The notes beneath the pieces are model-generated. The model was not told the DNA's origin. It saw only the letters and a program-made list of their open reading frames with translations, and did no database searches. The translations under genes and the position numbers were made by a program. Of a DNA stretch of 64,000 bases, positions 36,619-46,318 are shown in pieces. This DNA comes from Mammaliicoccus lentus (GTDB taxonomy: Bacteria > Bacillota > Bacilli > Staphylococcales > Staphylococcaceae). The stretch is taken from NCBI RefSeq assembly GCF_002902755.1, contig NZ_PPRS01000037.1, positions 55,864 to 119,863 on the forward strand, read 5' to 3'. The first letter of the stretch is position 1, and each line of letters begins with the position of its first letter.

Positions 36619-37192
36619 ACTTGGATTAATGTGGTCGTAAATCCAATTAGAGGATGTATACTTGGATTATTGTCTTAATAAATCCAATAAGCGTGTGGTT
36701 ACTTGGATTTTTGTCTTAGTAAATCCAATAAAGGTGTATTTAGTTGGATTTTTGTCTTAGTAAATCCAATAAGAGTATGGTTAGTTGTATTATTGTCTTA
36801 GTATATCCAATAAAAGTGTGCGTACTTGGATTATTGAAGTAGAAAATACAATAAAAGTGTGTCTACTTGGATTATTGAGGTAGAAAATACAATAAGAGCA
36901 TGGTTAGTTGGATTATTGTTATAGAAAATCCAATAAGATTGCGGTTACTTGGATTATTATCTTAGTAAATCCAATAAAGGTGTATTTAGTTGGATTTTTG
37001 TCTTAGTAAATCCAATAAGAGTATGGTTAGTTGGATTATTGTCTTAGTATATCCAATAAAAGTGTGCGTACTTGGATTATTGAAGTAGAAAATACAATAA
37101 AAGTGTGTCTACTTGGATTATTGAGGTAGAAAATCCAATAAGGGCGCATATAATTGGATTTACGTAATTGTAAATCCAACTAAAATATCAAC
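36619..37192. repeat. Array of fourteen 41-bp palindromic tandem repeats
   Basis: TTGGATT or a one-base variant occurs at 36621, 36662, 36703, 36744, 36785, 36826, 36867, 36908, 36949, 36990, 37031, 37072, 37113 and 37154, always 41 bp apart. Each unit is TTGGATT, 12 bases, AATCCAA, then a 15-base linker that usually starts TAAGAGTG or TAAAAGTG. So each unit forms a 7-bp stem; the last (37154) extends to 10 bp. Units 3-8 and 9-14 match pairwise, showing a 246-bp duplication. A degenerate unit precedes the array at about 36580. There is no open frame or nearby nuclease/cas gene. Confidence 0.95.
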
Positions 37193-37217
37193 TCTTTATT
37201 TTGATCAAGCTCATCCA

Positions 37218-37250
37218 AAACGAGCTAGGTTTTATGTCCCTAGCTCGTTT
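37218..37250. terminator. Hairpin right of the array
   Basis: A perfect 12-bp stem AAACGAGCTAGG / CCTAGCTCGTTT with a 9-nt loop. T-runs are weak on both sides, so it may be a terminator of either strand or part of the neighbouring dispersed repeat. Confidence 0.5.
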
Positions 37251-37251
37251 G

Positions 37252-37385
37252 CTTATATTTATTTCTATTAAGGCAATTCCTAATTCACGATTTTGTAAAA
37301 TGCTGACGCCCGAGGGAATAGTATGTGCGAGAGACTATAAGATCGAACCATACCCTAGGCAAGCATGCACGAACAAAATTGAAGA
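37252..37385. repeat. Dispersed-repeat-like intergenic element, right copy
   Basis: The first 35 bases match 36494-36528 at 31 positions. The remainder is GC-richer than its surroundings and includes GACGCCCGAGGGAATAG and CCTAGGCAAGCATGCACGAA, with short self-complementary parts (ATAGT / ACTAT). It looks like a STAR-type staphylococcal intergenic repeat, but I cannot match it to a named family. The frames through it are not genes. Confidence 0.5.
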
Positions 37386-37419
37386 TTGTATAAAAATATC
37401 ATCTCATTTTTAACTAAAA

Positions 37420-37461
37420 AAAGCAGTGAAGAATCTATCTTTATAGATTCTTCACTGCTTT
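37420..37461 (-). terminator. infB terminator
   Basis: A perfect 19-bp stem (AAAGCAGTGAAGAATCTAT and its complement, 4-nt loop) with TTTTT next on the minus strand, 9 bp past the infB stop. It would stop infB transcription from reaching rbfA. Confidence 0.92.
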
Positions 37462-37469
37462 TATATTTA

Positions 37470-39596
37470 TTATTTTCTTTCAATTTCAACCATCTTGAAC
37501 GCTTCAAAAATGTCGCCTTCTTTAATGTCATTGAATTTTTCAATAGTGATACCACATTCATATCCAGTCGCAACTTCTTTAGCGTCATCTTTGTAACGTT
37601 TTAATGTATCTAATTCACCTTCAAAGATTACGATTCCGTCACGAATGATACGTACGCTTGCATCTCTAGTAATTTTACCATCTGTTACGTAACTACCTGC
37701 AATCGTACCAACTTTTGATACTTTGAACGTTTGACGTACTTCAGCTTGTCCAATTACTTGTTCTTCGTATTCAGGATCTAATAATCCTTTCATAGCTGAT
37801 TCGATTTCTTCGATTACTTTATAGATAATGCGGTGTAATCTCATATCTACGTTTTCTTCTTCTGCTGCACGTTTAGCGCCTGCATCTGGTCTTACGTTAA
37901 ATCCAATAATAATACCATTTGATGCTGCTGCCAATGTAACGTCAGATGCGTTAATTGCACCTACTGCTGTATGAATAATACGTACGTTTACACCGTCAAC
38001 GTCAATTTTCATTAATGATGCTGCTAAAGCTTCTACTGAACCTTGTACATCACCTTTAATAATAATATTTAAGTCTTTCATTTCACCTTGTTTCATTTGT
38101 TCGAACAAGTTATCTAAAGAAACACTCTTACTATCTTGACGCTGTTTCAAGATATTTTCTTGTTGACGTTTTTCACCAATTTGACGAGCTTGTTTTTCGT
38201 TTTTGAATACTACAAATCTATCTCCAGCTTGTGGTACATCATGTAAACCTGTAATTTCAACAGGTGTAGATGGACCAGCTGTTTTGATACGCTTACCTAA
38301 GTCACTCACCATAGCACGTACACGTCCATATGTGTTACCAACTACAAGTGAATCTCCAACTTCTAATGTACCATTTTGTACTAATAAAGAAGCGGCAGGT
38401 CCGCGAGATTTATCTAATTCTGCTTCGATTACAGTACCAACTGCTGCACGGTCAGGATTAGCTTTTAATTCTTCAATTTCAGAAACCAGACCAATCATTT
38501 CTAACAATTCGTCTATTCCTTCACGTTGTATAGCAGATAAGTGAACGAATATTGTATCGCCACCCCAGTCTTCAGGGAATAATCCATGCTCACCAAGTTC
38601 TTGTTTTACTCTGTCTGGATTTGCTGTTGGTTTATCAACTTTGTTTACTGCAACAATAATAGGTACTTCTGCTGCTTTAGCATGGTTAATCGCTTCAATA
38701 GTTTGAGGCATTACACCATCATCAGCTGCTACTACTAATACAGTAATATCAGTTACTTGGGCACCACGTGCACGCATAGTTGTAAACGCAGCATGTCCTG
38801 GTGTATCTAAGAATGTGATTTTTTTGTCGTTGTTTTCGATTTGGTAAGCACCGATATGTTGAGTAATACCGCCCGCTTCACCAGCTGTAACACGAGTGTG
38901 ACGAATTGAATCTAGTAATGTTGTTTTACCGTGGTCAACGTGTCCCATAATTGTTACAACTGCTGGACGTTCTACTAATCGAGCATCATCAGCTTCTTCA
39001 TCTTCGAAATAATTTTCTAAATCCGTTGCATCAACATGTACTTCTAATTCAGCTTCAATATCATAGTCCGCACAAATCAATTCTACAGTTTCAGTGTCTA
39101 ATGCTTGGTTAATGTTCGCAACAATACCAAGTAAGAATAATTTTTTAATAATTTCTGAAGCATCTTTATTAATTTTTTCAGATAGTTCACCAACTGTGAT
39201 ACCTTCTTCATAAGTAATTAATGAAGGTGTTTCTTGTACAACTTCTTTAGGCTGTTGTTGGTTACTTTGTTTATTATTCTTTTGATTTTTCTTTTGTTGT
39301 TTTTTATTTTTTGGCTTGTTGTTATTTTTATTGTTCTTGTTGTTTTGATTTGATTGATTATTGTTTGGTTTATTTGAATTTGAATTTGCGTGAGTACTTG
39401 TTTGTTCTTTTTTAGCTGTTTCTGGCTTAGTTGCCTCTTGTTTTTTAAACGCTTTATTTAATGTTTTAATGTCGTTCTCCTCTAGTGCTTGCATGTGATT
39501 TGATACTTCTACACCGTTTTTCTTTAATTCATCTATAATATCTTTACTCTTTAAGTTAACTTCTTTTGCATACTCATATATTCTTTTTTTACTCAT
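37470..39596 (-). CDS. infB: Translation initiation factor IF-2
   Basis: 708 aa from the ATG at 39596 ([18 protein letters not shown]), with GAGGAG upstream. GTPase that brings fMet-tRNA to the 30S P site. The N-terminal IF2 domain is followed by a Lys/Asn/Gln-rich low-complexity stretch (about 55-120). The G domain has [20 protein letters not shown] and NKVDK motifs, and C-terminal domains follow with [17 protein letters not shown]. It ends the rimP-nusA-rnpM-rplGA-infB operon; the infB-rbfA link of related genomes is cut here by terminator, repeats and accessory genes. Confidence 0.98.
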   Translation of the reverse strand: MSKKRIYEYAKEVNLKSKDIIDELKKNGVEVSNHMQALEENDIKTLNKAFKKQEATKPETAKKEQTSTHANSNSNKPNNNQSNQNNKNNKNNNKPKNKKQQKKNQKNNKQSNQQQPKEVVQETPSLITYEEGITVGELSEKINKDASEIIKKLFLLGIVANINQALDTETVELICADYDIEAELEVHVDATDLENYFEDEEADDARLVERPAVVTIMGHVDHGKTTLLDSIRHTRVTAGEAGGITQHIGAYQIENNDKKITFLDTPGHAAFTTMRARGAQVTDITVLVVAADDGVMPQTIEAINHAKAAEVPIIVAVNKVDKPTANPDRVKQELGEHGLFPEDWGGDTIFVHLSAIQREGIDELLEMIGLVSEIEELKANPDRAAVGTVIEAELDKSRGPAASLLVQNGTLEVGDSLVVGNTYGRVRAMVSDLGKRIKTAGPSTPVEITGLHDVPQAGDRFVVFKNEKQARQIGEKRQQENILKQRQDSKSVSLDNLFEQMKQGEMKDLNIIIKGDVQGSVEALAASLMKIDVDGVNVRIIHTAVGAINASDVTLAAASNGIIIGFNVRPDAGAKRAAEEENVDMRLHRIIYKVIEEIESAMKGLLDPEYEEQVIGQAEVRQTFKVSKVGTIAGSYVTDGKITRDASVRIIRDGIVIFEGELDTLKRYKDDAKEVATGYECGITIEKFNDIKEGDIFEAFKMVEIERK

Positions 39597-39600
39597 ATAC

Positions 39601-39927
39601 TCACTCCTCATGAAAATCATGAATCATCGTTTTTAGCTTCTTGCTAAATCCAATGTCAGTTATGCCCAACACCACTCTGCTTTCTTTTCCAATTGCGTAG
39701 CCTAATTCAAAGCGTGTAGCAAATGTTAAAAGTGTTACATGATAAGTTGCACATTTATTTTTTATATTTTTTGTAACGTTTGCTGCAGCATCTTCTGAAA
39801 GTATGACAAGTTTTACATTTCCTCGTCTTATTTCGCTTATAACAATTTCTTCACCAGTCTTAATTTTTCTAGCTCTTGTCGCTAGTCCAAGAAGGTTTAA
39901 AATTTGATCTTTTTTACTTATATTCAT
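39601..39927 (-). CDS. rplGA: L7Ae-family ribosomal protein (YlxQ)
   Basis: 108-aa L7Ae/L30e-type RNA-binding protein. The fold marks are [18 protein letters not shown] near the N-terminus and [18 protein letters not shown] in the core. Family members recognise kink-turn RNA; a ribosomal or other target here is not established. It overlaps rnpM by 4 bp and ends 4 bp before infB, so it is fully embedded in the nusA-infB operon. Confidence 0.93.
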   Translation of the reverse strand: MNISKKDQILNLLGLATRARKIKTGEEIVISEIRRGNVKLVILSEDAAANVTKNIKNKCATYHVTLLTFATRFELGYAIGKESRVVLGITDIGFSKKLKTMIHDFHEE

Positions 39928-40208
39928 TTAGGTATACGCTCTCGATAGATTAATCGAATGATTTCTTTATACACAGGTTCAAGTGTTGATTTATTGCTAT
40001 CAAAATAGCGTTCCAACTTACCTTGTTCTTGTGCTTTTTCTACGATTTCTAAATCTTTTGAAACATATGCGCCACGTCCAGGTGCTTTACCTGTAGCGTC
40101 AGCTTTGATTTCGCCTTCTTTATTCTTTACTACACGAATCATATCATTTTTAGGTTTCATTTCATTTGAAAGTATACATTTGCGCATTGGTATTTTTTTC
40201 TTTTTCAT
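39924..40208 (-). CDS. rnpM: RNase P modulator RnpM (YlxR)
   Basis: 94 aa. The YlxR family signature is present: PMRKCILSNEMKPKNDMIRV and GKAPGRGAYVSKD. Bacillus RnpM binds RNase P RNA and lowers its activity; it has also been described as a DNA-associated regulator. A highly basic protein between nusA and rplGA, in the usual order. Confidence 0.94.
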   Translation of the reverse strand: MKKKKIPMRKCILSNEMKPKNDMIRVVKNKEGEIKADATGKAPGRGAYVSKDLEIVEKAQEQGKLERYFDSNKSTLEPVYKEIIRLIYRERIPK

Positions 40209-40225
40209 GACAAAATCACCTCACT

Positions 40226-41293
40226 TTATGATTCTTCAGTTGAAATAATTCCAGCTTCTCTTGCGTCTGATTCTGATTTTATATCAATTTTCCAACCAGT
40301 TAATTTAGCAGCAAGACGTGCGTTTTGCCCTCTTTTACCAATAGCTAAAGATAATTGATAATCTGGTACAACAACTGTTGTAGATTGGTTCTCTTCATCA
40401 ACTAAAACTTCGACAACTTGAGAAGGACTTAAAGCATTTCTTACGAACACTCTTGGATCTTCGTCCCATTCTACAATATCAATTTTTTCTCCACCTAATT
40501 CATTAACTACAGCTTCAACACGAACACCTTTAGCACCAACACATGCACCAACAGCATCAATATCACCATTATCTGATGTTACACTGATTTTAGAACGGTC
40601 ACCAGCTTCTCTTGCTACTGATTTAACAATAACAGTACCATCATATATTTCTGGTACTTCTTGCTCAAATAGACGTTTTAAAAGCCCTGGATGAGTGCGT
40701 GATACAAAAATTTGTGGTCCTTTAGTAGTTTGTTCAACTTTGTTTACATAAACTTTTATGCGTTCATTCGGTAAATATTGTTCATTAGGACTTCTTTCAG
40801 CTTCTGAAAGTACAGCTTCTGTACGACCTAAATTAACATAAACATAACGGTGATCTACACGGTCAATTACACCTGTTACAATATCATCTTCTTTATCGAT
40901 AAATTCATCATAAAGAATTCCTCTTTCAGCATCTCTTAAACGTTGCATAACAGCTTGTTTTGCTGCTTGTGCACCGACACGACCGAAATCTCTAGGTGTA
41001 ACGTCTTCTTCGTATACATCTCCAATTTCATATGCTGGGTTAGATAATAAAGCTGTGTCTAAAGCTACTTGACCTTTATAGTCTTCAACGTCTTCAACAA
41101 CATCTTTCCTAGAAATTACTTTGTAAGTACCTTCGTCTAAATTTAATTCAATTCTAACATTTTTGGCACTATCGTAATTTTTCTTATAAGCTGTAATTAA
41201 AGCCGCTTCTATTGCATCAATTAATACCTCTCGTGGTATTCTTTTTTCCTTTTCAAGGTATTCAATTGCAAGTAATAATTCATTACTTTTCAC
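40226..41293 (-). CDS. nusA: Transcription termination/antitermination factor NusA
   Basis: 355 aa. Pausing and (anti)termination factor on RNA polymerase. N-terminal RNAP-binding domain (to about 125), S1 domain (about 130-200, DIVTGVIDRVDHRYVYVNLG), and KH1/KH2 (HPGLLKRLFEQEVPEI, then IGKRGQNARLAAKLTGWKIDI). The protein ends soon after KH2, with EAGIISTEES, while the S. aureus protein I recall carries about 35 further acidic residues. No frameshift is visible at the stop, so the short tail seems natural. Lies between rimP and rnpM. Confidence 0.97.
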   Translation of the reverse strand: MKSNELLLAIEYLEKEKRIPREVLIDAIEAALITAYKKNYDSAKNVRIELNLDEGTYKVISRKDVVEDVEDYKGQVALDTALLSNPAYEIGDVYEEDVTPRDFGRVGAQAAKQAVMQRLRDAERGILYDEFIDKEDDIVTGVIDRVDHRYVYVNLGRTEAVLSEAERSPNEQYLPNERIKVYVNKVEQTTKGPQIFVSRTHPGLLKRLFEQEVPEIYDGTVIVKSVAREAGDRSKISVTSDNGDIDAVGACVGAKGVRVEAVVNELGGEKIDIVEWDEDPRVFVRNALSPSQVVEVLVDEENQSTTVVVPDYQLSLAIGKRGQNARLAAKLTGWKIDIKSESDAREAGIISTEES

Positions 41294-41311
41294 AATGTAT
41301 CCTCCTTTATA

Positions 41312-41779
41312 TTATAACATTACGGATCGACGTGCTTTTGCAATTTTTTTGCGAGGCAACGTGACATTTTTAGTTCTTGTTTTAATTTTCACTTCAAGTG
41401 TTATCGTTTCTTCAGTTACTTCTTTTAAAACGCCTAACCATTCTTTATCTCCTTCAACATGTTCGTATAAAGAGATAAATACAGGTTGCTCAATTGCATT
41501 TTGATAGTCTTTTTCTTTTTTCAACGGACGTTCCGCACCTGGAGAAGATACATCCATAAAATACGGCTCTTTAATAGGGTCTTCTTTATCCATAACTTCA
41601 CTTATCTTTTCAGAGGCAATTGTGCAATCGTTTAAATCAACGCCACCGTCTTTATCAATTGCAATACGTAGATAGTAATCTTGCCCTTCTTTAACGTATT
41701 CTACATCTACTAATTCATAATTTAACGTTTCGAGTATTGGTTGAATAATTTCCTCAACTTGTGCTGCAACTTTACTCAT
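41312..41779 (-). CDS. rimP: Ribosome maturation factor RimP
   Basis: 155 aa from the ATG at 41779, preceded by GGGAGG; a longer reading to 41827 would translate the polC terminator and is rejected. It assists 30S assembly around the 16S 5' domain. The two-domain family shows ELVDVEYVKEGQDYYLRI, DCTIASEKISEVMD and VSSPGAERPLKKEKDYQ. First gene of the nusA-infB operon; a promoter must lie in 41780-41900 but I do not see a clear one. Confidence 0.95.
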   Translation of the reverse strand: MSKVAAQVEEIIQPILETLNYELVDVEYVKEGQDYYLRIAIDKDGGVDLNDCTIASEKISEVMDKEDPIKEPYFMDVSSPGAERPLKKEKDYQNAIEQPVFISLYEHVEGDKEWLGVLKEVTEETITLEVKIKTRTKNVTLPRKKIAKARRSVML

Positions 41780-41805
41780 AATGACCTCCCTCTTAATACA
41801 AACAG

Positions 41806-41833
41806 AAAAGAGCGGGAAAGGTCCCACTCTTTT
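41806..41833 (-). terminator. polC terminator
   Basis: The stem AAAAGAG plus GGGA against TCCC plus CTCTTTT (one mismatch between the parts) with a 4-nt loop is followed by TCTGTTTG on the minus strand. Confidence 0.75.
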
Positions 41834-41900
41834 AACGTCAGAGTATTATTTTAAGCAATAATAGTATATCACATAAATCAGGCATGCTCAAGGATATACG

Positions 41901-44900
41901 TTACAAATCAAAAATAGAAAGCTGAGCTTTATCAGGCATATTTGGCAGTGAACCTAACTCATCTAAATACTCAATAACTTTCTGAGAAACACCCGCTTTT
42001 TTATTTAAATCTTCTTTTGCTAAAAACGGTCCTTCTTCTCTTGTTTCGACGATTCTTTTCGCAACGTTTTCACCTAGACCTGGAACAGCGATGAATGGAG
42101 GAATTAAAGTATCTCCTTCAATCTTAAATTCAAATGAATCACTTTTCTCCAAGCTAACTGGTTGTATTCTAAATCCACGGTGTGCCATTTCGTTTGCGAT
42201 TTCTAATACAGTCAATACATCTTTTTCTTTTTTAGCTAATTCATGGAATCGGCTATAGTATTCTTTTATTACTGTTTTAATTGACTCTTTATCCCTAGTC
42301 ATAGTTTTTAAATCAAAATCTGTTGCACGTACAGTAAAGTAACTAGCGTAATAGTAAAGTGGGTAATGCACTTTAAAGTATGCAATTCTTAAAGCCATTA
42401 ATACATATGCAGCAGCGTGGGCTTTAGGGAACATGTACTTAATTTTTTTACATGAGTCTAAATACCAATCAGGCACATTATTTTCTTTCATAGCTTCTTC
42501 GAATTCGTCTGTTAACCCTTTACCTTTACGCACTGCCTCCATTATTTTAAAGGCAAGCGACGGTTCTAGCCCATTATACATTAAATAAACCATAATATCG
42601 TCACGACAACCGATAACACTTGATAAATCACAAGTGCCAGCTTTAATTAAATCTTGTGCGTTACCTAACCAAACGTCCGTACCGTGAGATAATCCTGATA
42701 TTTGTACAAGTTCAGAGAATGTCGTTGGTTTTGTATCTTCTAGCATTTGTCTAACAAAGCCTGTACCAAATTCAGGTACGCCAAATGTTCCAGTTTTACA
42801 TAAAATATCTTCTTCAGTTACACCTAATGATTCAGGCGTACTGAAAATTCTCATTGTTTCTTTATCATCTACTGGAATGGTCTTAGGATCTATCCCAGAT
42901 AAGTCTTGTAACATTCTAATCATTGTTGGATCATCGTGTCCAAGTATATCCAATTTAAGAATATTATCGTGAATAGAATGGAAGTCAAAGTGTGTTGTTT
43001 TCCACGCTGATTTTTGATCATCGGCTGGATATTGTATCGGTGTAAAATCATATATATCCATATAGTCAGGTACTACAATAATACCTCCTGGGTGCTGACC
43101 AGTTGTTCTCTTAACACCTGTACAACCTTTAACTAATCGGTCAACCTCTGCCCCTCTTTTATGAATACCTTGGTCGTTTAAATAACCTTTTACATATCCG
43201 AAAGCAGTCTTTTCGGCAACTGTACCTATTGTACCAGCTCTGAATACTTTATCTTCACCAAATAACTCTTTAGTATAATTATGTGCTTCAGGCTGATATT
43301 CACCACTAAAGTTTAAGTCAATATCCGGTACTTTGTCTCCTTTGAAACCTAAGAATGTTTCAAAAGGAATATCTTGTCCTTCTTTAATCATTTCTACATC
43401 GCATTTTTCACATTTTTTATCTGGTAAGTCGAATCCTGAACCTACAGAACCATCGTCAAAGAAGTGACTTTCTTTACATTTAGGGCATATATAATGTGGT
43501 GGCAATGGGTTAACTTCTGTAATTTCAGTCATAGTAGCTACAAAGCTAGATCCGACTGAACCACGTGACCCTACTAGGTATCCATCGTTTAATGACTTCT
43601 TAACCAATCTTTGTGATATTAAATAAATAACAGCAAATCCGTTACCAATAATACTTTCAAGTTCTTTCTCTAAACGGTCTATTACGATTTGTGGTAAATC
43701 TTCTCCGTATAAGGCTCTTGCATTATTGTAACTCATTTCTCGAATTTCTTCGTTGGCACCTTCCATATTCGGTGTATATAACTCATCTTTAATTGGTACA
43801 ACAGTTTCTAAACGATCAGCTAAGTCATTACTATTCTTAACGACAATCTCATAAGCTTTCTCTTCACCTAAGAAATGAAACTCATCTAGCATTTCATCTG
43901 TAGTTCTAAAGTGTGCTTTAGGTAAAGTTTGACGATTTAATGGATTACCTGGCTGTGAGGCGATAAGTATTTTTCGAGCTATTGCATCTTGTTCATATAA
44001 ATAATGCGCATTTCCTGTAGCAATAACTGGAATGTTTAATTTTTCGCCCACACTTAATATTCTATGATAAATTTCTTCCATTGTTTCGTTATCTTTTATA
44101 AGCTCTCTATCTAATAAACCTTGGTAAAGGCTTTTAGGTTGAACTTCAATATAATCATAATATTGGGCTACTTTTTCGACTTCATTTTGGTCTTTTTGCA
44201 TAACTGTTGTAAATACTTCACCTTCGTCACACGCACTTCCAACAAGTATACCTTCTCGGTGCTCATTTAATAATGAACGCGGTATTCTCGGTGTACGATA
44301 AAAATAGTCTACTAACGAAGCACTTACAATTTTGAATAAGTTTTTAAGGCCAACTTGGTTTTGGACGATTAACGTAACATGAGATGGTCTAGCTCTCTTA
44401 TACGCTTCGTCATTAGAAAGTCTGTCATTAATTTCATTATGATTATACACCTCTAAATCTTCGAGCTGTTTTAACATTTTTATAAAAATATGTGCTGTTG
44501 TTTCAGCATCGTAAATAGCTCTATGGTGTTGAGTTAACTCGACGCCATACTTTTTAGCTAAGAAGTTCAACCCGTGTTTACCATACTCTGTATTCACAGT
44601 TCTTGATAATTCTAATGTATCGATAACAGCATTTTTAGTTGCACCAAGACCTATTTTTTCAAAACCTGTATCAATAAAGCCCATATCAAACGAAGCGTTA
44701 TGGGCGATATAAATTGCATCACCAACAAATTCGTGGAAATCTCTCAGAACTGTCTCTATATCCGGTTGTCCTTGAAGCATTTCATCTGTAATTCCAGTTA
44801 AGTTTTTAATCGTTTCTGATAAACGTTCACCAGGATCTGAAAATCGTTCAAATGTGTCTACTACTTCACCATTTCTCACTTTAACTGCTGCTAACTCAAT

Positions 44901-46220
44901 AATTTGATCATATTGACTGGATAAACCCGTTGTCTCAACGTCAAATACTATATAAGTAGCTGTCTTTAAAGGAATATCTTGTGATTTATATGCAATTGGT
45001 ACACCGTCATCGACAAGCATACCTTCCATGCCATAAATCATTTTTATATCATTTTTCAACGCAGCTGCGTGGGCATCTGGGTATCCTTGTACACCGTTGT
45101 GGTCAGTTATTGCGATTGCTTTATGACCCCATTTAGCAGCTTGTTCTACGTATTTACCGATGTGAGTAATACCATCCATTTGACTCATTGATGTATGTAA
45201 ATGTAGTTCAACACGCTTATCTGGTGCTTTATCAAGTTTAGGTGCTTTTTTAATTTCATGTATATCTGTCATCATCATGACAAGATCTCTAATAAATTGA
45301 TCTTGTTCAATTCTACCTTGAGCACGAACCCAAGTACCTACTTTTAACGCTTTGAAGTGCTCTAAATCATCTTTACCTTTGCGCGTAAACATTTTTAATA
45401 TAAGTGAATCTGTGTAGTCTGTAATTTTTAACGTTACAATATGTCTACCACTCTTCAACTCTTTCATTTCTATATCAAATATCACACCTTCTAGTGCAAC
45501 TTTGAATTCTTCTTCAATAATATCTTCAATTTTTCTAATACTATCTACAGTAATATCTTTACCTATTTGACATCTAGCAACAGCATTTTCATCTCCGCCA
45601 GATTCGGCTTTCTCTTTCTTCATTCTTTCCATTTTCTCAGATGCAATGCGTGCTGCTTCTTCATCTTCTTGTTGAATATGAGCTTCAAATGATTCCAACT
45701 CTCTTCTCATTTGTTCTTCATTATCCATCGTTTCAAATACAACACGACTGATGTTAAATCCGCATTTCTTCAGTGCTTGAACTAAAGAGCCATTCACTCT
45801 TTTTTCAAAATAATCACGTTCAACATCATTATTCACTTGCACTTTAACTACATCATCAGAGAAAATAATAGGCTTTTGTTTTAACTGATGTTTAACTTTA
45901 TCACTAATACCCGTACCATCTATACAATGTGGCATATATTTTAAGATATGCTCATCTATTTGTTCCTTATTTTCCACTTCAATTGTCCAATCAACTTGTG
46001 CAATGCTTTGAAATACACTTTGCAGTTGATTTGTAAAAACTAGATACATTTCACTTGATAAATAGTATGGTAACTTTATATAAAAATGCCATAATCTTTT
46101 AGATTGAGAGACATTTATACGTGTTAATTCACCTTGTCCAACTATTTCTTTATCAAGTTCATCTGTTATGTTCAATTGTGTGAGTAACGTTTGGAATTTT
46201 TCTTTTCCTGTCATTGACAA
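41901..46220 (-). CDS. polC: DNA polymerase III alpha subunit, Gram-positive PolC
   Basis: 1439-aa replicative polymerase with built-in proofreading. The start is TTG at 46220: AAGGTGG lies at a good distance and the product then begins MSMTGKEKFQ, matching staphylococcal PolC. A reading to 46265 would cross the proS terminator. Order: N-terminal tau-binding and OB domains (LVLKMFTRK-like stretch about 280), PHP domain (ELHLHTSMSQMDGITHIG), DEDDh exonuclease inserted (FDVETTGLS ... HNASFDMGF), the rest of PHP, the palm with DIDLNFSGEYQ, a Cys-rich zinc site (CPKCKESHFF / CEKCDVE), and the clamp-binding QLSIFDL at the C-terminus. Confidence 0.98.
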   Translation of the reverse strand: MSMTGKEKFQTLLTQLNITDELDKEIVGQGELTRINVSQSKRLWHFYIKLPYYLSSEMYLVFTNQLQSVFQSIAQVDWTIEVENKEQIDEHILKYMPHCIDGTGISDKVKHQLKQKPIIFSDDVVKVQVNNDVERDYFEKRVNGSLVQALKKCGFNISRVVFETMDNEEQMRRELESFEAHIQQEDEEAARIASEKMERMKKEKAESGGDENAVARCQIGKDITVDSIRKIEDIIEEEFKVALEGVIFDIEMKELKSGRHIVTLKITDYTDSLILKMFTRKGKDDLEHFKALKVGTWVRAQGRIEQDQFIRDLVMMMTDIHEIKKAPKLDKAPDKRVELHLHTSMSQMDGITHIGKYVEQAAKWGHKAIAITDHNGVQGYPDAHAAALKNDIKMIYGMEGMLVDDGVPIAYKSQDIPLKTATYIVFDVETTGLSSQYDQIIELAAVKVRNGEVVDTFERFSDPGERLSETIKNLTGITDEMLQGQPDIETVLRDFHEFVGDAIYIAHNASFDMGFIDTGFEKIGLGATKNAVIDTLELSRTVNTEYGKHGLNFLAKKYGVELTQHHRAIYDAETTAHIFIKMLKQLEDLEVYNHNEINDRLSNDEAYKRARPSHVTLIVQNQVGLKNLFKIVSASLVDYFYRTPRIPRSLLNEHREGILVGSACDEGEVFTTVMQKDQNEVEKVAQYYDYIEVQPKSLYQGLLDRELIKDNETMEEIYHRILSVGEKLNIPVIATGNAHYLYEQDAIARKILIASQPGNPLNRQTLPKAHFRTTDEMLDEFHFLGEEKAYEIVVKNSNDLADRLETVVPIKDELYTPNMEGANEEIREMSYNNARALYGEDLPQIVIDRLEKELESIIGNGFAVIYLISQRLVKKSLNDGYLVGSRGSVGSSFVATMTEITEVNPLPPHYICPKCKESHFFDDGSVGSGFDLPDKKCEKCDVEMIKEGQDIPFETFLGFKGDKVPDIDLNFSGEYQPEAHNYTKELFGEDKVFRAGTIGTVAEKTAFGYVKGYLNDQGIHKRGAEVDRLVKGCTGVKRTTGQHPGGIIVVPDYMDIYDFTPIQYPADDQKSAWKTTHFDFHSIHDNILKLDILGHDDPTMIRMLQDLSGIDPKTIPVDDKETMRIFSTPESLGVTEEDILCKTGTFGVPEFGTGFVRQMLEDTKPTTFSELVQISGLSHGTDVWLGNAQDLIKAGTCDLSSVIGCRDDIMVYLMYNGLEPSLAFKIMEAVRKGKGLTDEFEEAMKENNVPDWYLDSCKKIKYMFPKAHAAAYVLMALRIAYFKVHYPLYYYASYFTVRATDFDLKTMTRDKESIKTVIKEYYSRFHELAKKEKDVLTVLEIANEMAHRGFRIQPVSLEKSDSFEFKIEGDTLIPPFIAVPGLGENVAKRIVETREEGPFLAKEDLNKKAGVSQKVIEYLDELGSLPNMPDKAQLSIFDL

Positions 46221-46247
46221 TTGCACGACCACCTTCATCAAAATGAA

Positions 46248-46277
46248 AAAGAGGCTATTTTTCATATTAGCCTCTTT
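46248..46277 (-). terminator. proS terminator
   Basis: The perfect 10-bp stem AAAGAGGCTA / TAGCCTCTTT with a 10-nt loop is followed by TTC-rich sequence on the minus strand. It closes the uppS-cdsA-dxr-rseP-proS run and overlaps the polC leader. Confidence 0.8.
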
Positions 46278-46318
46278 AAATATCTTATATTATATCAGAT
46301 TTTATACTTCTTATCAGT

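Noticed and set aside
36619..37192. CRISPR array
   Set aside because: The period is 41 bp with only 12-15 variable bases, and the 'spacers' are conserved and duplicated along with the repeats. No cas gene is near.
36619..37192. Tandem-repeat coding sequence
   Set aside because: 41 is not a multiple of three and all frames contain stops; no ribosome site precedes it.
37201..37413. 70-aa open frame on the plus strand
   Set aside because: It runs through a hairpin and the dispersed-repeat element, has no ribosome site and an improbable product.
41780..41827. N-terminal extension of RimP
   Set aside because: It overlaps the polC terminator; GGGAGG supports the ATG at 41779.
46221..46265. 15-residue upstream extension of PolC
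   Set aside because: It would translate the proS terminator stem; the TTG at 46220 has the ribosome site and fits staphylococcal PolC.
46278..46318. T-box or other amino-acid riboswitch for proS
   Set aside because: This stretch is downstream of proS; upstream, proS follows rseP by 17 bp with no room for a leader.
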